From: an uncultured Clostridia bacterium
GTDB taxonomy: Bacteria; Bacillota; Clostridia; Christensenellales; Borkfalkiaceae
Direction of reading: 5' to 3'
Length of the DNA stretch: 64,000 bases
Assembly (NCBI GenBank): GCA_944328495.1
Contig: CALVHR010000009.1
Location: 1 to 64,000, forward strand
The notes beneath the pieces were generated by a model. It saw only the letters and a program-made list of their open reading frames with translations. It was not told the origin of the DNA and did no database searches. Of the stretch, positions 26,632 through 35,988 are shown piece by piece; position 1 is the first letter of the stretch, and the number at the start of each line of letters is the position of its first letter. A program made the position numbers and the translations under genes.

Positions 26632-28092
26632 TTATTCGGTTTTGTTTCCTGCATCGCCCAGGCTGAGTTTATAGAGTTTTACGGAATTGTCGATGGTCTT
26701 TTCCTTGGCTTCGGCGCCGTACTTGTCGACGTCGACAACATTTTTCGGCCCGTGATTGAGGCAGAGAGCACCGTTCAGACACCCGCCGTCGCAAGCCATT
26801 CCTTCAAAAAAGTTCTCGGTCGCACGATTGAATTTCAATTTGGTGAGCGCCGCGCGGCATTCGTCGATCCCGTTCATGGCAAGAGGTTTGATCCCCTCCA
26901 CTCCGTACTCTTTGGCGACGTCCGCAACACCCTGCGCAATGCCGCCGCTCTTGGCAAAAATACGGCCGTAAAACGACGCATTGTCCAACGATGTTTCTTC
27001 CAGGCTCCCCACTTCGATGTCACGCGCGTCCAAAAACGCCTGCAACTCTTCGAACGAAAGGACGGAATCGATCGCACCTTTCGTCTTCGGCAGCTTGTAT
27101 TCCAGTTTTTTGCTTGCGCACGGCCCGATAAAAATAACTTTCCCGTTCGGATCGGTGCGCTTGATGAGCATCGCCGCTTCCACCATCGGGGAAACGGAAT
27201 GGCTGATGTATTTTGCAAGCTCAGGGAAATTCTTTTCCACAAACATTACGAAAGACGGACAGCAAGATGTCGTGAGAATGCCCTTTTCCTTCCATTCTTC
27301 CGCCTCGTGATACAGTGTGATGTCCGCCCCCAGCGCCGCTTCGACGACCTGATGAAAGCCGAGTTGCTTAATACCCGTCACCACCTGTTCGATCTTTGCA
27401 TACTTGAACTGGCTTACGATGGACGGAGCGATCACCGCATAGACGTGATAATTTTTGTTGTTACCCGAATTTTTTAAAATGTCGATGCTTTCCAGGATCA
27501 TGGACTTATCCACGATCGCTCCGAACGGACACTGATACACGCAGGCGCCGCAGGAGATGCATTTATTGTTGTCGATGACCGCCTTTTTGTCCTCGCCGAC
27601 ACTGATCGCCTTGACCTTGCAGGAATTGACGCAGGGACGTTTCTGCGCGATGATCGCACCGTACGGGCAAGCCTGCGTACACTTGCCGCACTCGATGCAC
27701 TTGGATTTGTCGACGACCGCTTTATGATCGATGATCTGAATCGCGTCGCGCGGACACACCTCTTTGCAACGGTGCACGATGCAGCCGCGGCAGGCGGGCG
27801 TCACGAATATGCCGCCGATCGGGCATTCGTCGCACGCAATGTCAATGACCTCGACGACGTTCGGGTTGTTCTTGTCCCCGCCTTGGGCCAGCTTGATGCG
27901 CTCCTGCACGATCGCGCGCTCTTTATAAATACAGCAGCGCATCGTCGCCTTGGGACCGGGAGAGATCTCCTTCGGGATGTCTATGTAAATATTGTCGTAA
28001 CAATGTTCGTATTCGTTGCGGATAACTGCTTTGAGTACATCGTATTTGAGTTTTTGTACCGCAGTATCAAATATCCTCTTGTTGTCTGCCAT
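26632..28092 (-). CDS. Monomeric [FeFe]-hydrogenase-like protein with ferredoxin clusters (486 aa)
   Basis: The N-terminal 60-200 residues carry several Cys clusters for [4Fe-4S] centres (C132-C135-C138-C142 and C178-C181-C184-C188, plus clusters around 88-113). The H-cluster domain shows all three signature loops: TSCCPSF (275-281), IGPCASKK (322-329) and GMACDGGCLNG (431-441). The bridging and ligand cysteines and the proton-transfer Cys are present. Loop 2 begins IGPC rather than MPC, pointing to a divergent hydrogenase class rather than the standard HydA. It is the last gene of a four-gene sensor-type operon. H2 production or sensing are both possible. HydE, HydF and HydG maturases are not in the window. 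Confidence 0.85.
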   Translation of the reverse strand: MADNKRIFDTAVQKLKYDVLKAVIRNEYEHCYDNIYIDIPKEISPGPKATMRCCIYKERAIVQERIKLAQGGDKNNPNVVEVIDIACDECPIGGIFVTPACRGCIVHRCKEVCPRDAIQIIDHKAVVDKSKCIECGKCTQACPYGAIIAQKRPCVNSCKVKAISVGEDKKAVIDNNKCISCGACVYQCPFGAIVDKSMILESIDILKNSGNNKNYHVYAVIAPSIVSQFKYAKIEQVVTGIKQLGFHQVVEAALGADITLYHEAEEWKEKGILTTSCCPSFVMFVEKNFPELAKYISHSVSPMVEAAMLIKRTDPNGKVIFIGPCASKKLEYKLPKTKGAIDSVLSFEELQAFLDARDIEVGSLEETSLDNASFYGRIFAKSGGIAQGVADVAKEYGVEGIKPLAMNGIDECRAALTKLKFNRATENFFEGMACDGGCLNGALCLNHGPKNVVDVDKYGAEAKEKTIDNSVKLYKLSLGDAGNKTE

Positions 28093-28174
28093 GATTCAAC
28101 TTACCTTCCACTATATTTTCGCTATGCTTTTTCGCGCATACCCGCTCCCGCCGCACGAAAGAAAACTCATGAAT

Positions 28175-29335
28175 TCAATCGTAATCGATCTGCACGGTCT
28201 TGCCCATTTTTTTCAAGTTCGCCGCAAGGCTCTCCACAAGTTTCAGCTTCATCGTTATGTCGATGGGCAGTCCCTGATGCGCGGCGTTGATGCTCTGCCC
28301 CACATAAAAATGTACGCTCGTCGCCTCTTCAAAGAGCAGCTGCGCCAAAAGGGACGCCCCGTCTTTTTTGGTAAACACCTTGGAGGTCAGATCGTTCGGT
28401 GAAACGTATTTTTCGGAAAGCTCCAAGAGCCTTCGCATGGTGAGCACCCCTTCGGTCGTGAGGTCGATGCCGTCGATATAGCCGATGGGCGGCACATCCT
28501 TATCGGGAAAATCAAACGATGCGCGCACCGTGGTCTTTAAGTGGCGCGCCACGATCTGCGAACTCGTTCCGCCGCACACTACTTTTTTCCCCTCCCCGGA
28601 CAAAAAACGCGCGATATAAAAATCATCTTTTTCCTTGTCGACGGGCGGTCCGATCATCAATGAAACATTGAGCTGTTCGCGCACTTTGACGGCGGCAACC
28701 GTCGTGTCGTCGCCGGGCTCGCCCAAATACAGATCGTTGCACACGCCCGCCAAAAGACACGCCACTGCGCGCGCGCTCATGGTCGGTTTGACGTTATTGT
28801 CCAAATACTCCATGACCTCGGGGCGCTGCCATCCGAGATTGAGCGTCTGCCCGATCCCCGCGTGAATGACGCCGTCGCTCATCACGACGACGATATCCCC
28901 CGCCTTAAGATCGAGCGCGGTCTTGTACACCGTTTTCCCGAGTACGTTCATTTCCTCGCGCGCAAAATCGCGGCACTTGCAGTCCCGCACAAGGATCGCC
29001 TGCGGATTGTCGAACTCAAAGAGATACCCCTTCCCCTCGCTGTTCATGTGAATGACCGAAAAGGTCGAATACGCTACGCCGCGCACCTTGCACACGGGCA
29101 GGCTCGCGATGATCGTTTCGACACAGTCTTCTATCGCGATATCATTGGAAACCATCGTACACAAGATCTTGGACGTAAGCGTGGACAAAATATTTGCCTT
29201 GACGCCGCTGCCCATGCCGTCCGCAAGCACCAGTGTGGTATAATCGCCCGAAACGGTGCTCTCGACATTGTCGCCGCACAGCTCTTCGTTCTTCTTATTG
29301 AGGGAAGTGTACCCGCTTTCCAGACAGAGTGCCAT
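28175..29335 (-). CDS. SpoIIE-type PP2C serine phosphatase (386 aa)
   Basis: A PPM-family phosphatase domain spans residues 1-225. Metal-binding motifs are LVLADGMGSG (D39), VVVMSDGV and GEPGDDTTVAAVKV. The C-terminal 160 residues are an uncharacterised domain found in homologs that sit next to hydrogenases. Such phosphatases typically dephosphorylate an anti-anti-sigma (STAS) protein. It lies between two hydrogenase-like genes, one base after the upstream stop, so it is a likely output element for the PAS-hydrogenase sensor (inference). Confidence 0.85.
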   Translation of the reverse strand: MALCLESGYTSLNKKNEELCGDNVESTVSGDYTTLVLADGMGSGVKANILSTLTSKILCTMVSNDIAIEDCVETIIASLPVCKVRGVAYSTFSVIHMNSEGKGYLFEFDNPQAILVRDCKCRDFAREEMNVLGKTVYKTALDLKAGDIVVVMSDGVIHAGIGQTLNLGWQRPEVMEYLDNNVKPTMSARAVACLLAGVCNDLYLGEPGDDTTVAAVKVREQLNVSLMIGPPVDKEKDDFYIARFLSGEGKKVVCGGTSSQIVARHLKTTVRASFDFPDKDVPPIGYIDGIDLTTEGVLTMRRLLELSEKYVSPNDLTSKVFTKKDGASLLAQLLFEEATSVHFYVGQSINAAHQGLPIDITMKLKLVESLAANLKKMGKTVQIDYD

Positions 29336-29336
29336 G

Positions 29337-31040
29337 TCACTTGCCTCCGTCCTCGCCCTGCAAGGTCTTTTTGAGCTTCAAAAGCGCAACCTTGGTTTCT
29401 GCCGTCGTCTCACCGAGCAGAGAGGCGATCTCCTGCGCGACGCGCATCTGCTTTTTGATGACCTCGTCCGTCGTCGCAAGCGTCTCAAGTTTCACTTTGT
29501 CCAGCTGCTCTTCGGATTTGGTTTCCTGCGTGATGTCCTTCATCACCGCATACGTACCCTTGTTGTCTTTGAGCACGATGATGGTCAGTTCCACATAACT
29601 TCCCGTCTTTTCGAGAAATACCTTTTTATTGTAAATGTTCTGATGATCCTGCGATGCCAGAACAAAATCGGTGGGATTGAAATAATGAAAAATTCCTTTC
29701 CCTTTGATATCGTGATCGCGGATCCCCAACAGTTCTTTGGCTTTATTATTGATCTCCAAAATATTCAGATCGTTGTCCAAAAGCACGATGCCGTTCGGAC
29801 TGGTCTGGATGATCTCGTACGACATGCTCTCGGCTCGCTCGCGCATGTACGGAACACACATATCGATGTTGGCATAGCCGTTGGCAACCGCCCATGCCTT
29901 ATCCAAGCAGGTATCGTACCCGCACGCGCCGCAATTGAGCATGTCTTCGGGCTTGGTCTTGCCCGTCTTTGCCAAAATTTCGCTCAGCTGTCGATCGGTG
30001 GGAATAAAGTCTTCCGTGCGCTTGCGTTCGCGCACGCAGGTAAAATCGATATCGCTCACGGGCGTGTACTGTACCGATGCGTGCTCCTGCAAGTCCTTGT
30101 TGACATACTTCCGAATATCGGCATTGGCTTTGAGCGCCCCCGCTTTGAGCGCCAGCGAACAGGGACCGTTTACGCATGCGGAATCACAGCTGTTCATCTC
30201 AATAAACATGCCCGAAAGGCTCTCGATGTTTTCAAGAACCTCTTTGCATTTTTTTGTGCCGTCCACGGCGACAAATTCGTAGCCGTCAATGTAATTTTCA
30301 AAAGACTTGATGATCCCGCGGCTGATCGGATAATACTTTGCGCGGTTGACACCCCCTTCCGCATGCACGGGCAGGCGCGCGATCTCGTCCAGCACGATCC
30401 CCTTGTCGGCAAACATTGCGGATAGGTCCTCAAATGTCAGCACTCCGTCCACCACGCCGCTCTCTTTCGCCTCGCGCTTTTTTGCGATGCAAGGCCCGAT
30501 AAACACGATCTTTGCGTCCGGATGCTTTTTGCGCAGCATCTTGGCATGCGCGACCATCGGCGTATCTACGGGCGCAAGATAGGACAGCGCTTTCGGATAA
30601 TACAATTCGATCATCGTATTGACCGCAGGGCAGCAGGAAGTTATAAAATTTTTATAAGTTCCGCCTTCCAGCAGTTTTTTGTACTGCGCCGTAACTTCGC
30701 GCGCACCGACGCTCGTTTCTTCCGCATCCGCAAAGCCAAGCCTGCCCAGCGCCAGCTTCATGACCGTAAAATCCTGCAAGTCAAAGCTCGACACGAAAGA
30801 CGGCGCAACGGATGCGATCGCTTTGCCGCTCCTTAATAACTGCTCCACTTCCGCGCGCTCGGTATGTACGCTCTTTGCGTTCTGCGGGCACACTTCGGTA
30901 CAGTGTCCGCACAAGATACAGCGGCTCTCGATGATCTTTGCATGATGATCGACCACCTTGATCGCCTTGACGGGACATTCGCGCAGGCACTTGTAACAAT
31001 CCTTGCAGCGCGCATCCTTAAAATCGAGATAGTGAATCAT
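29337..31040 (-). CDS. Sensory [FeFe]-hydrogenase-like protein with PAS domain (567 aa)
   Basis: Domain order: a two-cluster ferredoxin region (CKDCYKCLRECP, CILCGHCTEVCP; residues 12-52); an H-cluster domain with TSCCPAV (134-140), IGPCIAKK (181-188) and MNSCDSACVNG (282-292); a CGACGYDTC four-Cys iron-sulfur motif (369-378); a PAS domain (about 405-505, with NGIVLLDNDLNILEINNKAKELLG); and a helical C-terminus. This is the architecture described for HydS-type (group C) putative H2 sensors. It is encoded 13 bp after a [2Fe-2S] protein and one base before the phosphatase gene, suggesting signal relay to that phosphatase. Confidence 0.88.
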   Translation of the reverse strand: MIHYLDFKDARCKDCYKCLRECPVKAIKVVDHHAKIIESRCILCGHCTEVCPQNAKSVHTERAEVEQLLRSGKAIASVAPSFVSSFDLQDFTVMKLALGRLGFADAEETSVGAREVTAQYKKLLEGGTYKNFITSCCPAVNTMIELYYPKALSYLAPVDTPMVAHAKMLRKKHPDAKIVFIGPCIAKKREAKESGVVDGVLTFEDLSAMFADKGIVLDEIARLPVHAEGGVNRAKYYPISRGIIKSFENYIDGYEFVAVDGTKKCKEVLENIESLSGMFIEMNSCDSACVNGPCSLALKAGALKANADIRKYVNKDLQEHASVQYTPVSDIDFTCVRERKRTEDFIPTDRQLSEILAKTGKTKPEDMLNCGACGYDTCLDKAWAVANGYANIDMCVPYMRERAESMSYEIIQTSPNGIVLLDNDLNILEINNKAKELLGIRDHDIKGKGIFHYFNPTDFVLASQDHQNIYNKKVFLEKTGSYVELTIIVLKDNKGTYAVMKDITQETKSEEQLDKVKLETLATTDEVIKKQMRVAQEIASLLGETTAETKVALLKLKKTLQGEDGGK

Positions 31041-31053
31041 AGCGCCTCCCGCC

Positions 31054-31302
31054 TCACTTGTTCAGCAAAGGATATACCTGCGTCAGAAACAGATCTTCGC
31101 AGTTGTCTTTATTGGCATTATGTATCAGAACTTCGTCCGCAAGCACGCTCACGCCGTTGGTGCAGTTTCCCACGCAAAACGTCGCTTGCAGATCGATCTT
31201 GTCTTCGACGCCGTACTTTTTGATCAGGCGCTTCATCTCTTCGATCACGTCGTACGAGCCGCGCAAATGGCAGGAACTTCCCACACATACTTTCAAAACC
31301 AT
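31054..31302 (-). CDS. Thioredoxin-like [2Fe-2S] ferredoxin (82 aa)
   Basis: NuoE/thioredoxin-like fold. Four Cys ligands are arranged as CVGSSCHLRGS near the N-terminus and CVGNCTNGVS near residue 50. A start at 31302 (MVLKVCVGSSC) removes a poorly conserved N-terminal tail. It is the first gene of the sensor hydrogenase operon, and a strong promoter precedes it. It probably passes electrons to the downstream iron-sulfur proteins. Confidence 0.85.
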   Translation of the reverse strand: MVLKVCVGSSCHLRGSYDVIEEMKRLIKKYGVEDKIDLQATFCVGNCTNGVSVLADEVLIHNANKDNCEDLFLTQVYPLLNK

Positions 31303-31395
31303 ACCGATATTCTCCTTTTTGTCATGCCGCGACGCCCCCAAAATTTGGCGGCGCTCCACAGGCGCTTTGGTATCGATAAAAAATTATCGATTCAT

Positions 31396-31424
31396 ATTAT
31401 AATATAAACTGTCCTTTTCGTCAA
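31396..31424 (-). promoter_or_regulatory. Promoter of the first hydrogenase-sensor operon
   Basis: TTGACG (31424-31419) and TATAAT (31401-31396) on the minus strand with a 17-bp spacer. The leader to the [2Fe-2S] gene is about 87 nt. Confidence 0.75.
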
Positions 31425-31491
31425 TGCTTTTCACCGATCTTCAAAGCGGAAATTCCTGCCGTAAAATGCCCGCAGGTTCCCGCCTGTTCTT

Positions 31492-31833
31492 TTAAAGCAT
31501 CTTTTCTCCCATGTTCTGTCCGCCCAGAATGTGGATGTGCAGATGATGCACCGTCTGCCCCGCGGCTTCACCCTGATTGACGATGAGCCGATATCCGTCC
31601 GAAAGCCCGAGCGAAGATGCGATCTGCGGGATCTTTTTCATGCACTTTTTGACAAGCTCCGCCTGTGCGTCGTTCATTTCGGCGAGCGTCGCAAAATGGG
31701 ATTTCGGTACGACGAGAACATGCACTTTTGCCTGCGGATTGATGTCGCGGAATGCGAGCATGTCGTCGTCTTCATACACTTTTGCGGAAGGGATCTCCCC
31801 CGCAATGATCTTACAAAAAATACAGTCTGCCAT
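31492..31833 (-). CDS. HIT-family nucleotide-binding protein (113 aa)
   Basis: Histidine-triad hydrolase of the HinT group, acting on AMP-lysine or nucleoside phosphoramidates. It begins with DCIFCKIIAGEIPSAKVYEDD and ends with the active-site triad HHLHIHILGG. Length is typical. It is the last gene of the YjdF-like/prmA/rsmE/mtaB operon, 42 bp after mtaB. Confidence 0.95.
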   Translation of the reverse strand: MADCIFCKIIAGEIPSAKVYEDDDMLAFRDINPQAKVHVLVVPKSHFATLAEMNDAQAELVKKCMKKIPQIASSLGLSDGYRLIVNQGEAAGQTVHHLHIHILGGQNMGEKML

Positions 31834-31875
31834 TGTCTTTCTCCTTTATCTCGCCGCGCATTTCTCTGCGCGAAA

Positions 31876-33174
31876 TTATACTTCGTCCGTGCATTCTGCC
31901 AGCATGCCGTCAGAAAACATCCCGACTGCGCGCACCTTCCGCCGCGATAAAACCTCTCCCTTTACATACAGACGGATATAATTTTCGGAATACCCTACGG
32001 TATAGCCGTCCTTTTGTTCTTCGGGTACCAGTTCGAGCGTTTTGCCGATAAACCCGCTCTCATACTTTTTCCGCAGCTCTTCGGCAAGCGCCATCAACCG
32101 ATGCAGCCGCTCCTTTTTGATCTGCGGCGCCAAATCTTTGAGCTTTGCCGCGTTGGTGCCCGTACGGCGGCTGTACGGAAAACAATGTATATGCGAAAAT
32201 CCCGCGCGCCGCGCAAGGTCGAGCGTATCCGCAAAATCGGCTTCCGTTTCGGTCGGGAATCCCACGATTATGTCCGTCGTGATCGCGGCGGACGGGAAAT
32301 AGCGGCGTATCAGCGACACTTTTTCCAAATACTGTTCGCGGGTATAATGTCTGTTCATTTTTTTCAGCACCGCATCCGCCCCGCTCTGCAAGGACAAGTG
32401 AAATTGCGGCGCAAAATCGCGCACACGCTGTGCCGATTCCAGTAACCTTTCATTGATAACGCCCACTTCCAACGAGCCTAAACGAATGCGGCATTTTTCA
32501 TCTTTTACGGCCTCCAAAAGCTCGGCAAGCCCCGCCTCCCCGTCGCGGTAGGAAGAGATATCGATGCCCGTGATGACCGCCTCTTCCGCGCCGCAGGAAA
32601 GAATTTCCGCCGCGGCGCTTTCAATCGTGCGCGAGCGGCTCCTGCCGCGCAAATACGGAATGATACAGTACGAACAGAAGTTATTGCATCCGTCCTGGAT
32701 CTTGACAAAGGCGCGCGTTTTCAGGGATACGGGAGGGAGCATATCGTCGTAGGCGGTGTCCGTATCGTCGATGGAGACGGGAGCGCTCTGCCCTTCAAAC
32801 GATGCGTTTTCGTCCTTTTGCAGAGGAAACCGCATTGTGCCCATGCCGTCCAACAGCTCCAAAATTTTGCTCTTTTGCCGCGCACCCGTTACAAGAAAAA
32901 CCCCTTCGCGCGAGGAAAATGCTTCGGGCGCTTTTTCCGCGGCACAGCCGCACACGACGATCGCCGCATGCGGGTTCACCGCGCGCACCCGCGCGATCGC
33001 CTGGCGGGATTTTTTTTCCGCCTCGCCCGTAACGGCGCAGGTGTTGAGGATATACAGATCGGCAAAGACAAGTTCGTCCGAGACCTCCCAGCCGCGCTCG
33101 CGAAGCCCTGCGATCAGCGAGCCGCTCTCCACACCGTTGACCTTGCACCCGAGCGTAAAAACCACTGCCTTCAT
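31876..33174 (-). CDS. mtaB: tRNA threonylcarbamoyladenosine methylthiotransferase MtaB (432 aa)
   Basis: Radical-SAM enzyme that adds a methylthio group to ct6A/t6A37 of tRNA. The N-terminal MTTase domain has FTLGCKVN and three Cys for the auxiliary cluster (with NTCAVTGEAEKKSRQAIAR and VVCGCAAEK). The radical SAM motif is CNNFCSYCIIPYLRGRSRSR. A C-terminal TRAM domain is present. The start at 33174 overlaps the rsmE stop by 4 bp; the longer in-frame extension is Arg-rich and unconserved, so it was dropped. Confidence 0.93.
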   Translation of the reverse strand: MKAVVFTLGCKVNGVESGSLIAGLRERGWEVSDELVFADLYILNTCAVTGEAEKKSRQAIARVRAVNPHAAIVVCGCAAEKAPEAFSSREGVFLVTGARQKSKILELLDGMGTMRFPLQKDENASFEGQSAPVSIDDTDTAYDDMLPPVSLKTRAFVKIQDGCNNFCSYCIIPYLRGRSRSRTIESAAAEILSCGAEEAVITGIDISSYRDGEAGLAELLEAVKDEKCRIRLGSLEVGVINERLLESAQRVRDFAPQFHLSLQSGADAVLKKMNRHYTREQYLEKVSLIRRYFPSAAITTDIIVGFPTETEADFADTLDLARRAGFSHIHCFPYSRRTGTNAAKLKDLAPQIKKERLHRLMALAEELRKKYESGFIGKTLELVPEEQKDGYTVGYSENYIRLYVKGEVLSRRKVRAVGMFSDGMLAECTDEV

Positions 33175-33887
33175 TGCCATTCTCCCAGCACAAACATGAC
33201 CGCCGACGTGAACGCGATCGCGGCGGTTTCCGCGCGCAAAATGCGCTTGCCCAAAGTGACCCCCGCAAACCCCGCGGATCTTGCAACCGCAAATTCTTCT
33301 TCCGAAAAACCGCCTTCGCTCCCCACGACCAGCGCGCACGAACCGCGCAGTGAACGCAGGTCAACATCCGAACTCTTTGCAAACTCACAGGCAAAGAGTT
33401 TGTTTTCAAAATCTGCACACGTTGCGAGCGCCTCTTCCAGCGAATCGCAATACTCGATCGACGGCACAGTCGCGCGCAGGCACTGTTTCGCCGCCTCCCG
33501 CGCCACTTTGCGCAAACGTTCCAGTTTGTTTTCGTTCATATACGCCGCGCAAAATCGGGAGGAAAATACGCAAATCTGCGCCACCCCCAGCTCCGTCGCC
33601 TTTTGCACGACCAACTCCGTCTTGTCCCCTTTGAGCGCACCGATCAGAAGCCGCACGCAGGTTTTGCATTCTTTGTCGGACGGACGCTCGCCCACGACGC
33701 TGCACAGCATTTCGCCTTTGGAAACTTTGGCGATGATCGCATCGTACTCCTTGCCGCTTCCGTCCAAAAGTACGATCTCATCCCCTTCTCCGAGGCGCAA
33801 TACATTTTTGGCATGGGAATATTCGTCACCCGATAAAATTGTTTCTCTTTCGACGTTTTGTACAAAAAATCTCCGCATTGCAGCCAT
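33171..33887 (-). CDS. rsmE: 16S rRNA (uracil1498-N3)-methyltransferase RsmE (238 aa)
   Basis: SPOUT-family methyltransferase. The N-terminus has RRFFVQNVERETILSGDEYSHAKNVLRL, and the C-terminal knot contains VGSEGGFSEEEF and LGKRILRAETAAI (SAM-binding). It lies between prmA and mtaB, a common Firmicute arrangement. An alternative start nine bases downstream (MRRFF) is possible. Confidence 0.94.
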   Translation of the reverse strand: MAAMRRFFVQNVERETILSGDEYSHAKNVLRLGEGDEIVLLDGSGKEYDAIIAKVSKGEMLCSVVGERPSDKECKTCVRLLIGALKGDKTELVVQKATELGVAQICVFSSRFCAAYMNENKLERLRKVAREAAKQCLRATVPSIEYCDSLEEALATCADFENKLFACEFAKSSDVDLRSLRGSCALVVGSEGGFSEEEFAVARSAGFAGVTLGKRILRAETAAIAFTSAVMFVLGEWQ

Positions 33888-33953
33888 GATCTTATTCCCG
33901 ATATCCGATGTCCTCGGCGTATTTTTTCCAATAAATGAAATAGCAACTATAAA

Positions 33954-34895
33954 TCACTTTTTAAATGCCAGCGCAAACCATTCGCCCTTGCGCTTTTGAC
34001 AAATCTTTTGCAGGCCCAACCCTTCATACGTTTGGATGACCTGCGCAAGTTTGGGCTCGATGATACCGCTCAAAATGAGAGTGCCACCCTCTTTGAGATT
34101 TTTCGGAATGCTGCCTGCTAAGCGGCACAATATGTCCGCCGTGATATTCGCCGTCATGATCTCGCCGCGAACGTCTGCATTTTCCAAAAGGTCGGAAAGG
34201 GCCACCTTGACTTTATCCTGTACGCCGTTCAAAGCGGCATTGTGCGTCGCGCTCTTCACGGCTACGTAATCGATGTCGGTCAGATACGCAAACTTTGCGC
34301 CCAGCTTGACGCCTGCGATGCCGAGGATCCCGCTCCCGCAACCGACGTCGATCATGGTATCCCCTTCTTTCATGGTTTCCTGCAAGAGTTCCAAGCACAT
34401 CGAAGTGGTTTCATGCTCGCCGGTCCCGAACGCCATATTCGAATCGAGTTTTATGACCACTTCGTCCGCCGCGGGTTCGTACGCGATCCATTCGGGACAT
34501 ACGACCACCCGCCCGCCGATATGAATGGGACGGAAATGCTTTTTCCATACGTCGATCCAGTCGTCACCGTCGATCTCGCGGCAGGTACTTTCCAAAGACC
34601 CGAGCTCCACAAAACCTGCACTGCGTTCGCGAAGCGCTTCCAGATCGGCGCGGATACTCCGCACGTTTTCCTCGGCAATGTCCAACGGCAAAAAGCATTT
34701 GACGAGCACGTCGCTCCCTTCCGCCGTAAGTTCGTCGTCCATATAATCCCAAAACGTGCGTTTATCGTTCTGCAACGCAATGATGTCGTTTACGTCGCAG
34801 ACGGTCACCCCGTAATTTGTATAATTCCAAAAGATGTCTGCGACCAATTCGCTTCCCTCGCTGGTCGTATGCACCGTAAGTTCGATAAATTTCAC
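33954..34895 (-). CDS. prmA: Ribosomal protein L11 methyltransferase PrmA (313 aa)
   Basis: Trimethylates ribosomal protein L11. The N-terminal substrate-binding domain (LTVHTTSEGSELVADIFWNYT) is followed by the class I SAM-binding core MIDVGCGSGILGIAGVKLGA and the MTANITADIL motif. FGTGEHETTSMCLELLQE is the hallmark of the family. It overlaps the upstream membrane-protein gene by 4 bp. Confidence 0.94.
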   Translation of the reverse strand: MKFIELTVHTTSEGSELVADIFWNYTNYGVTVCDVNDIIALQNDKRTFWDYMDDELTAEGSDVLVKCFLPLDIAEENVRSIRADLEALRERSAGFVELGSLESTCREIDGDDWIDVWKKHFRPIHIGGRVVVCPEWIAYEPAADEVVIKLDSNMAFGTGEHETTSMCLELLQETMKEGDTMIDVGCGSGILGIAGVKLGAKFAYLTDIDYVAVKSATHNAALNGVQDKVKVALSDLLENADVRGEIMTANITADILCRLAGSIPKNLKEGGTLILSGIIEPKLAQVIQTYEGLGLQKICQKRKGEWFALAFKK

Positions 34896-35836
34896 TTGCT
34901 TTCTCCTTGCGTTTTACTTTTGTCCGCCATGCCCGCAACGTCGTCTGCATGCTTTTCGGCCGACTCGGGTGCAGCCGCACCGGCATCCGCATGCTTTTCG
35001 GCCGCATCCGATGACTCCTGCGGAACTTCCACCATCGTTTCGGAACGCTTTTCGAGCACGATGCGGCGGAACTGTTTTTCGGTCAGAATGACTTTATTGA
35101 TAAACCAATTGGGTTTGCGGCGCATCCCGACATACGCTATGATGCACACGACAAGACAGCCCAAAACATTCATGATCATGTCGGTCATGGTATCTTTGAG
35201 CCCGCTTCCGTATGCGGGAGAAGTGACGTACGAGCCATCGGGCAGCTGGGTGATCCCGTCCTGCCAGCGCTGCATGTTTGCACCGAACAGGCGGTCAACG
35301 CCGAACTCGACGAGCTCCCATACATACTCCACCGTCATGGTAAAGCAGAATGTGAACAGCACAATGAAAAAAGGCGAAAGCTTGATCTTTTTGCTCTCCG
35401 AATTGTTCAAAAGCCAGATGACGGAAAAGCTCAGGATCGCAAAAATCACACCGCCCGTCGTATGCAGGATCTTGTCATACAGAAACACATGGTCGTATGC
35501 TCGGTAAATCTCGCCGAGCACGAAGTGCGCAAAAGCAAAAACGTACAGAGTAACCGTAATAAAGGCAGGAATATAACAGCGGAATTTTCTGGAAATGAGC
35601 ATCGGGATATTCAGAACGACGAGCGCGCCGACGCACTGAAAAATATGGTTGATCGTAATATCCAGTCCGCGTGAATCGTCCACAAAAAAGACAATGAGCG
35701 ATGCGATCGCAGTCATGAGCGTGAGCGCTTGCAGGATATAGTTGACGATGAGAGTGCGTCTGCCTTTTTTGCGCAATCCAACAAGGATCTCTTCTTCTTC
35801 GGGCGTCAAACCGGTTTCAAATTTCTTTTTTTCCAT
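34892..35836 (-). CDS. YjdF-like integral membrane protein (314 aa)
   Basis: Multi-helix membrane protein (about seven or eight hydrophobic segments). Family-like motifs are YDKILHTTGGVIFAIL, MTVEYVWELVEFGVDRLFG and DTMTDMIMNVLG, with conserved His, Glu and Asp in the membrane, resembling the YjdF/DUF2238 group of unknown function. The C-terminus is a hydrophilic Ala/Glu/Lys tail with repeated AEKHAD. An ATG start at 35836 is preferred to a TTG at 35854, because ACGGAG lies upstream of the ATG. It is the first gene of the prmA operon, with its own promoter. Confidence 0.75.
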   Translation of the reverse strand: MEKKKFETGLTPEEEEILVGLRKKGRRTLIVNYILQALTLMTAIASLIVFFVDDSRGLDITINHIFQCVGALVVLNIPMLISRKFRCYIPAFITVTLYVFAFAHFVLGEIYRAYDHVFLYDKILHTTGGVIFAILSFSVIWLLNNSESKKIKLSPFFIVLFTFCFTMTVEYVWELVEFGVDRLFGANMQRWQDGITQLPDGSYVTSPAYGSGLKDTMTDMIMNVLGCLVVCIIAYVGMRRKPNWFINKVILTEKQFRRIVLEKRSETMVEVPQESSDAAEKHADAGAAAPESAEKHADDVAGMADKSKTQGESK

Positions 35837-35859
35837 AACATTCTCCGTTATCAATATTT

Positions 35860-35888
35860 ATTGTAACCGTTTTTTTACTTTCCGTCAA
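35860..35888 (-). promoter_or_regulatory. Promoter of the YjdF-like/prmA/rsmE/mtaB operon
   Basis: TTGACG (35888-35883) and TACAAT (35865-35860) on the minus strand, 17-bp spacer, about 24 bases upstream of the ATG. Confidence 0.7.
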
Positions 35889-35897
35889 CTTTTTTGC

Positions 35898-35944
35898 AAA
35901 AAAATACAAGCGGCGCCCGCGTAAATCCTGCGCAAACGCCGCTT
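35898..35944 (-). terminator. Intrinsic terminator after dnaJ
   Basis: AAGCGGCG and CGCCGCTT arms with a GCGC inner stem lie downstream of dnaJ on the minus strand, followed by a run of seven T. It separates the heat-shock operon from the prmA operon. Confidence 0.8.
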
Positions 35945-35988
35945 CTGTTCAATTCCTGCGCACGGCCGCGCCGCACGTAAAAAATTTT

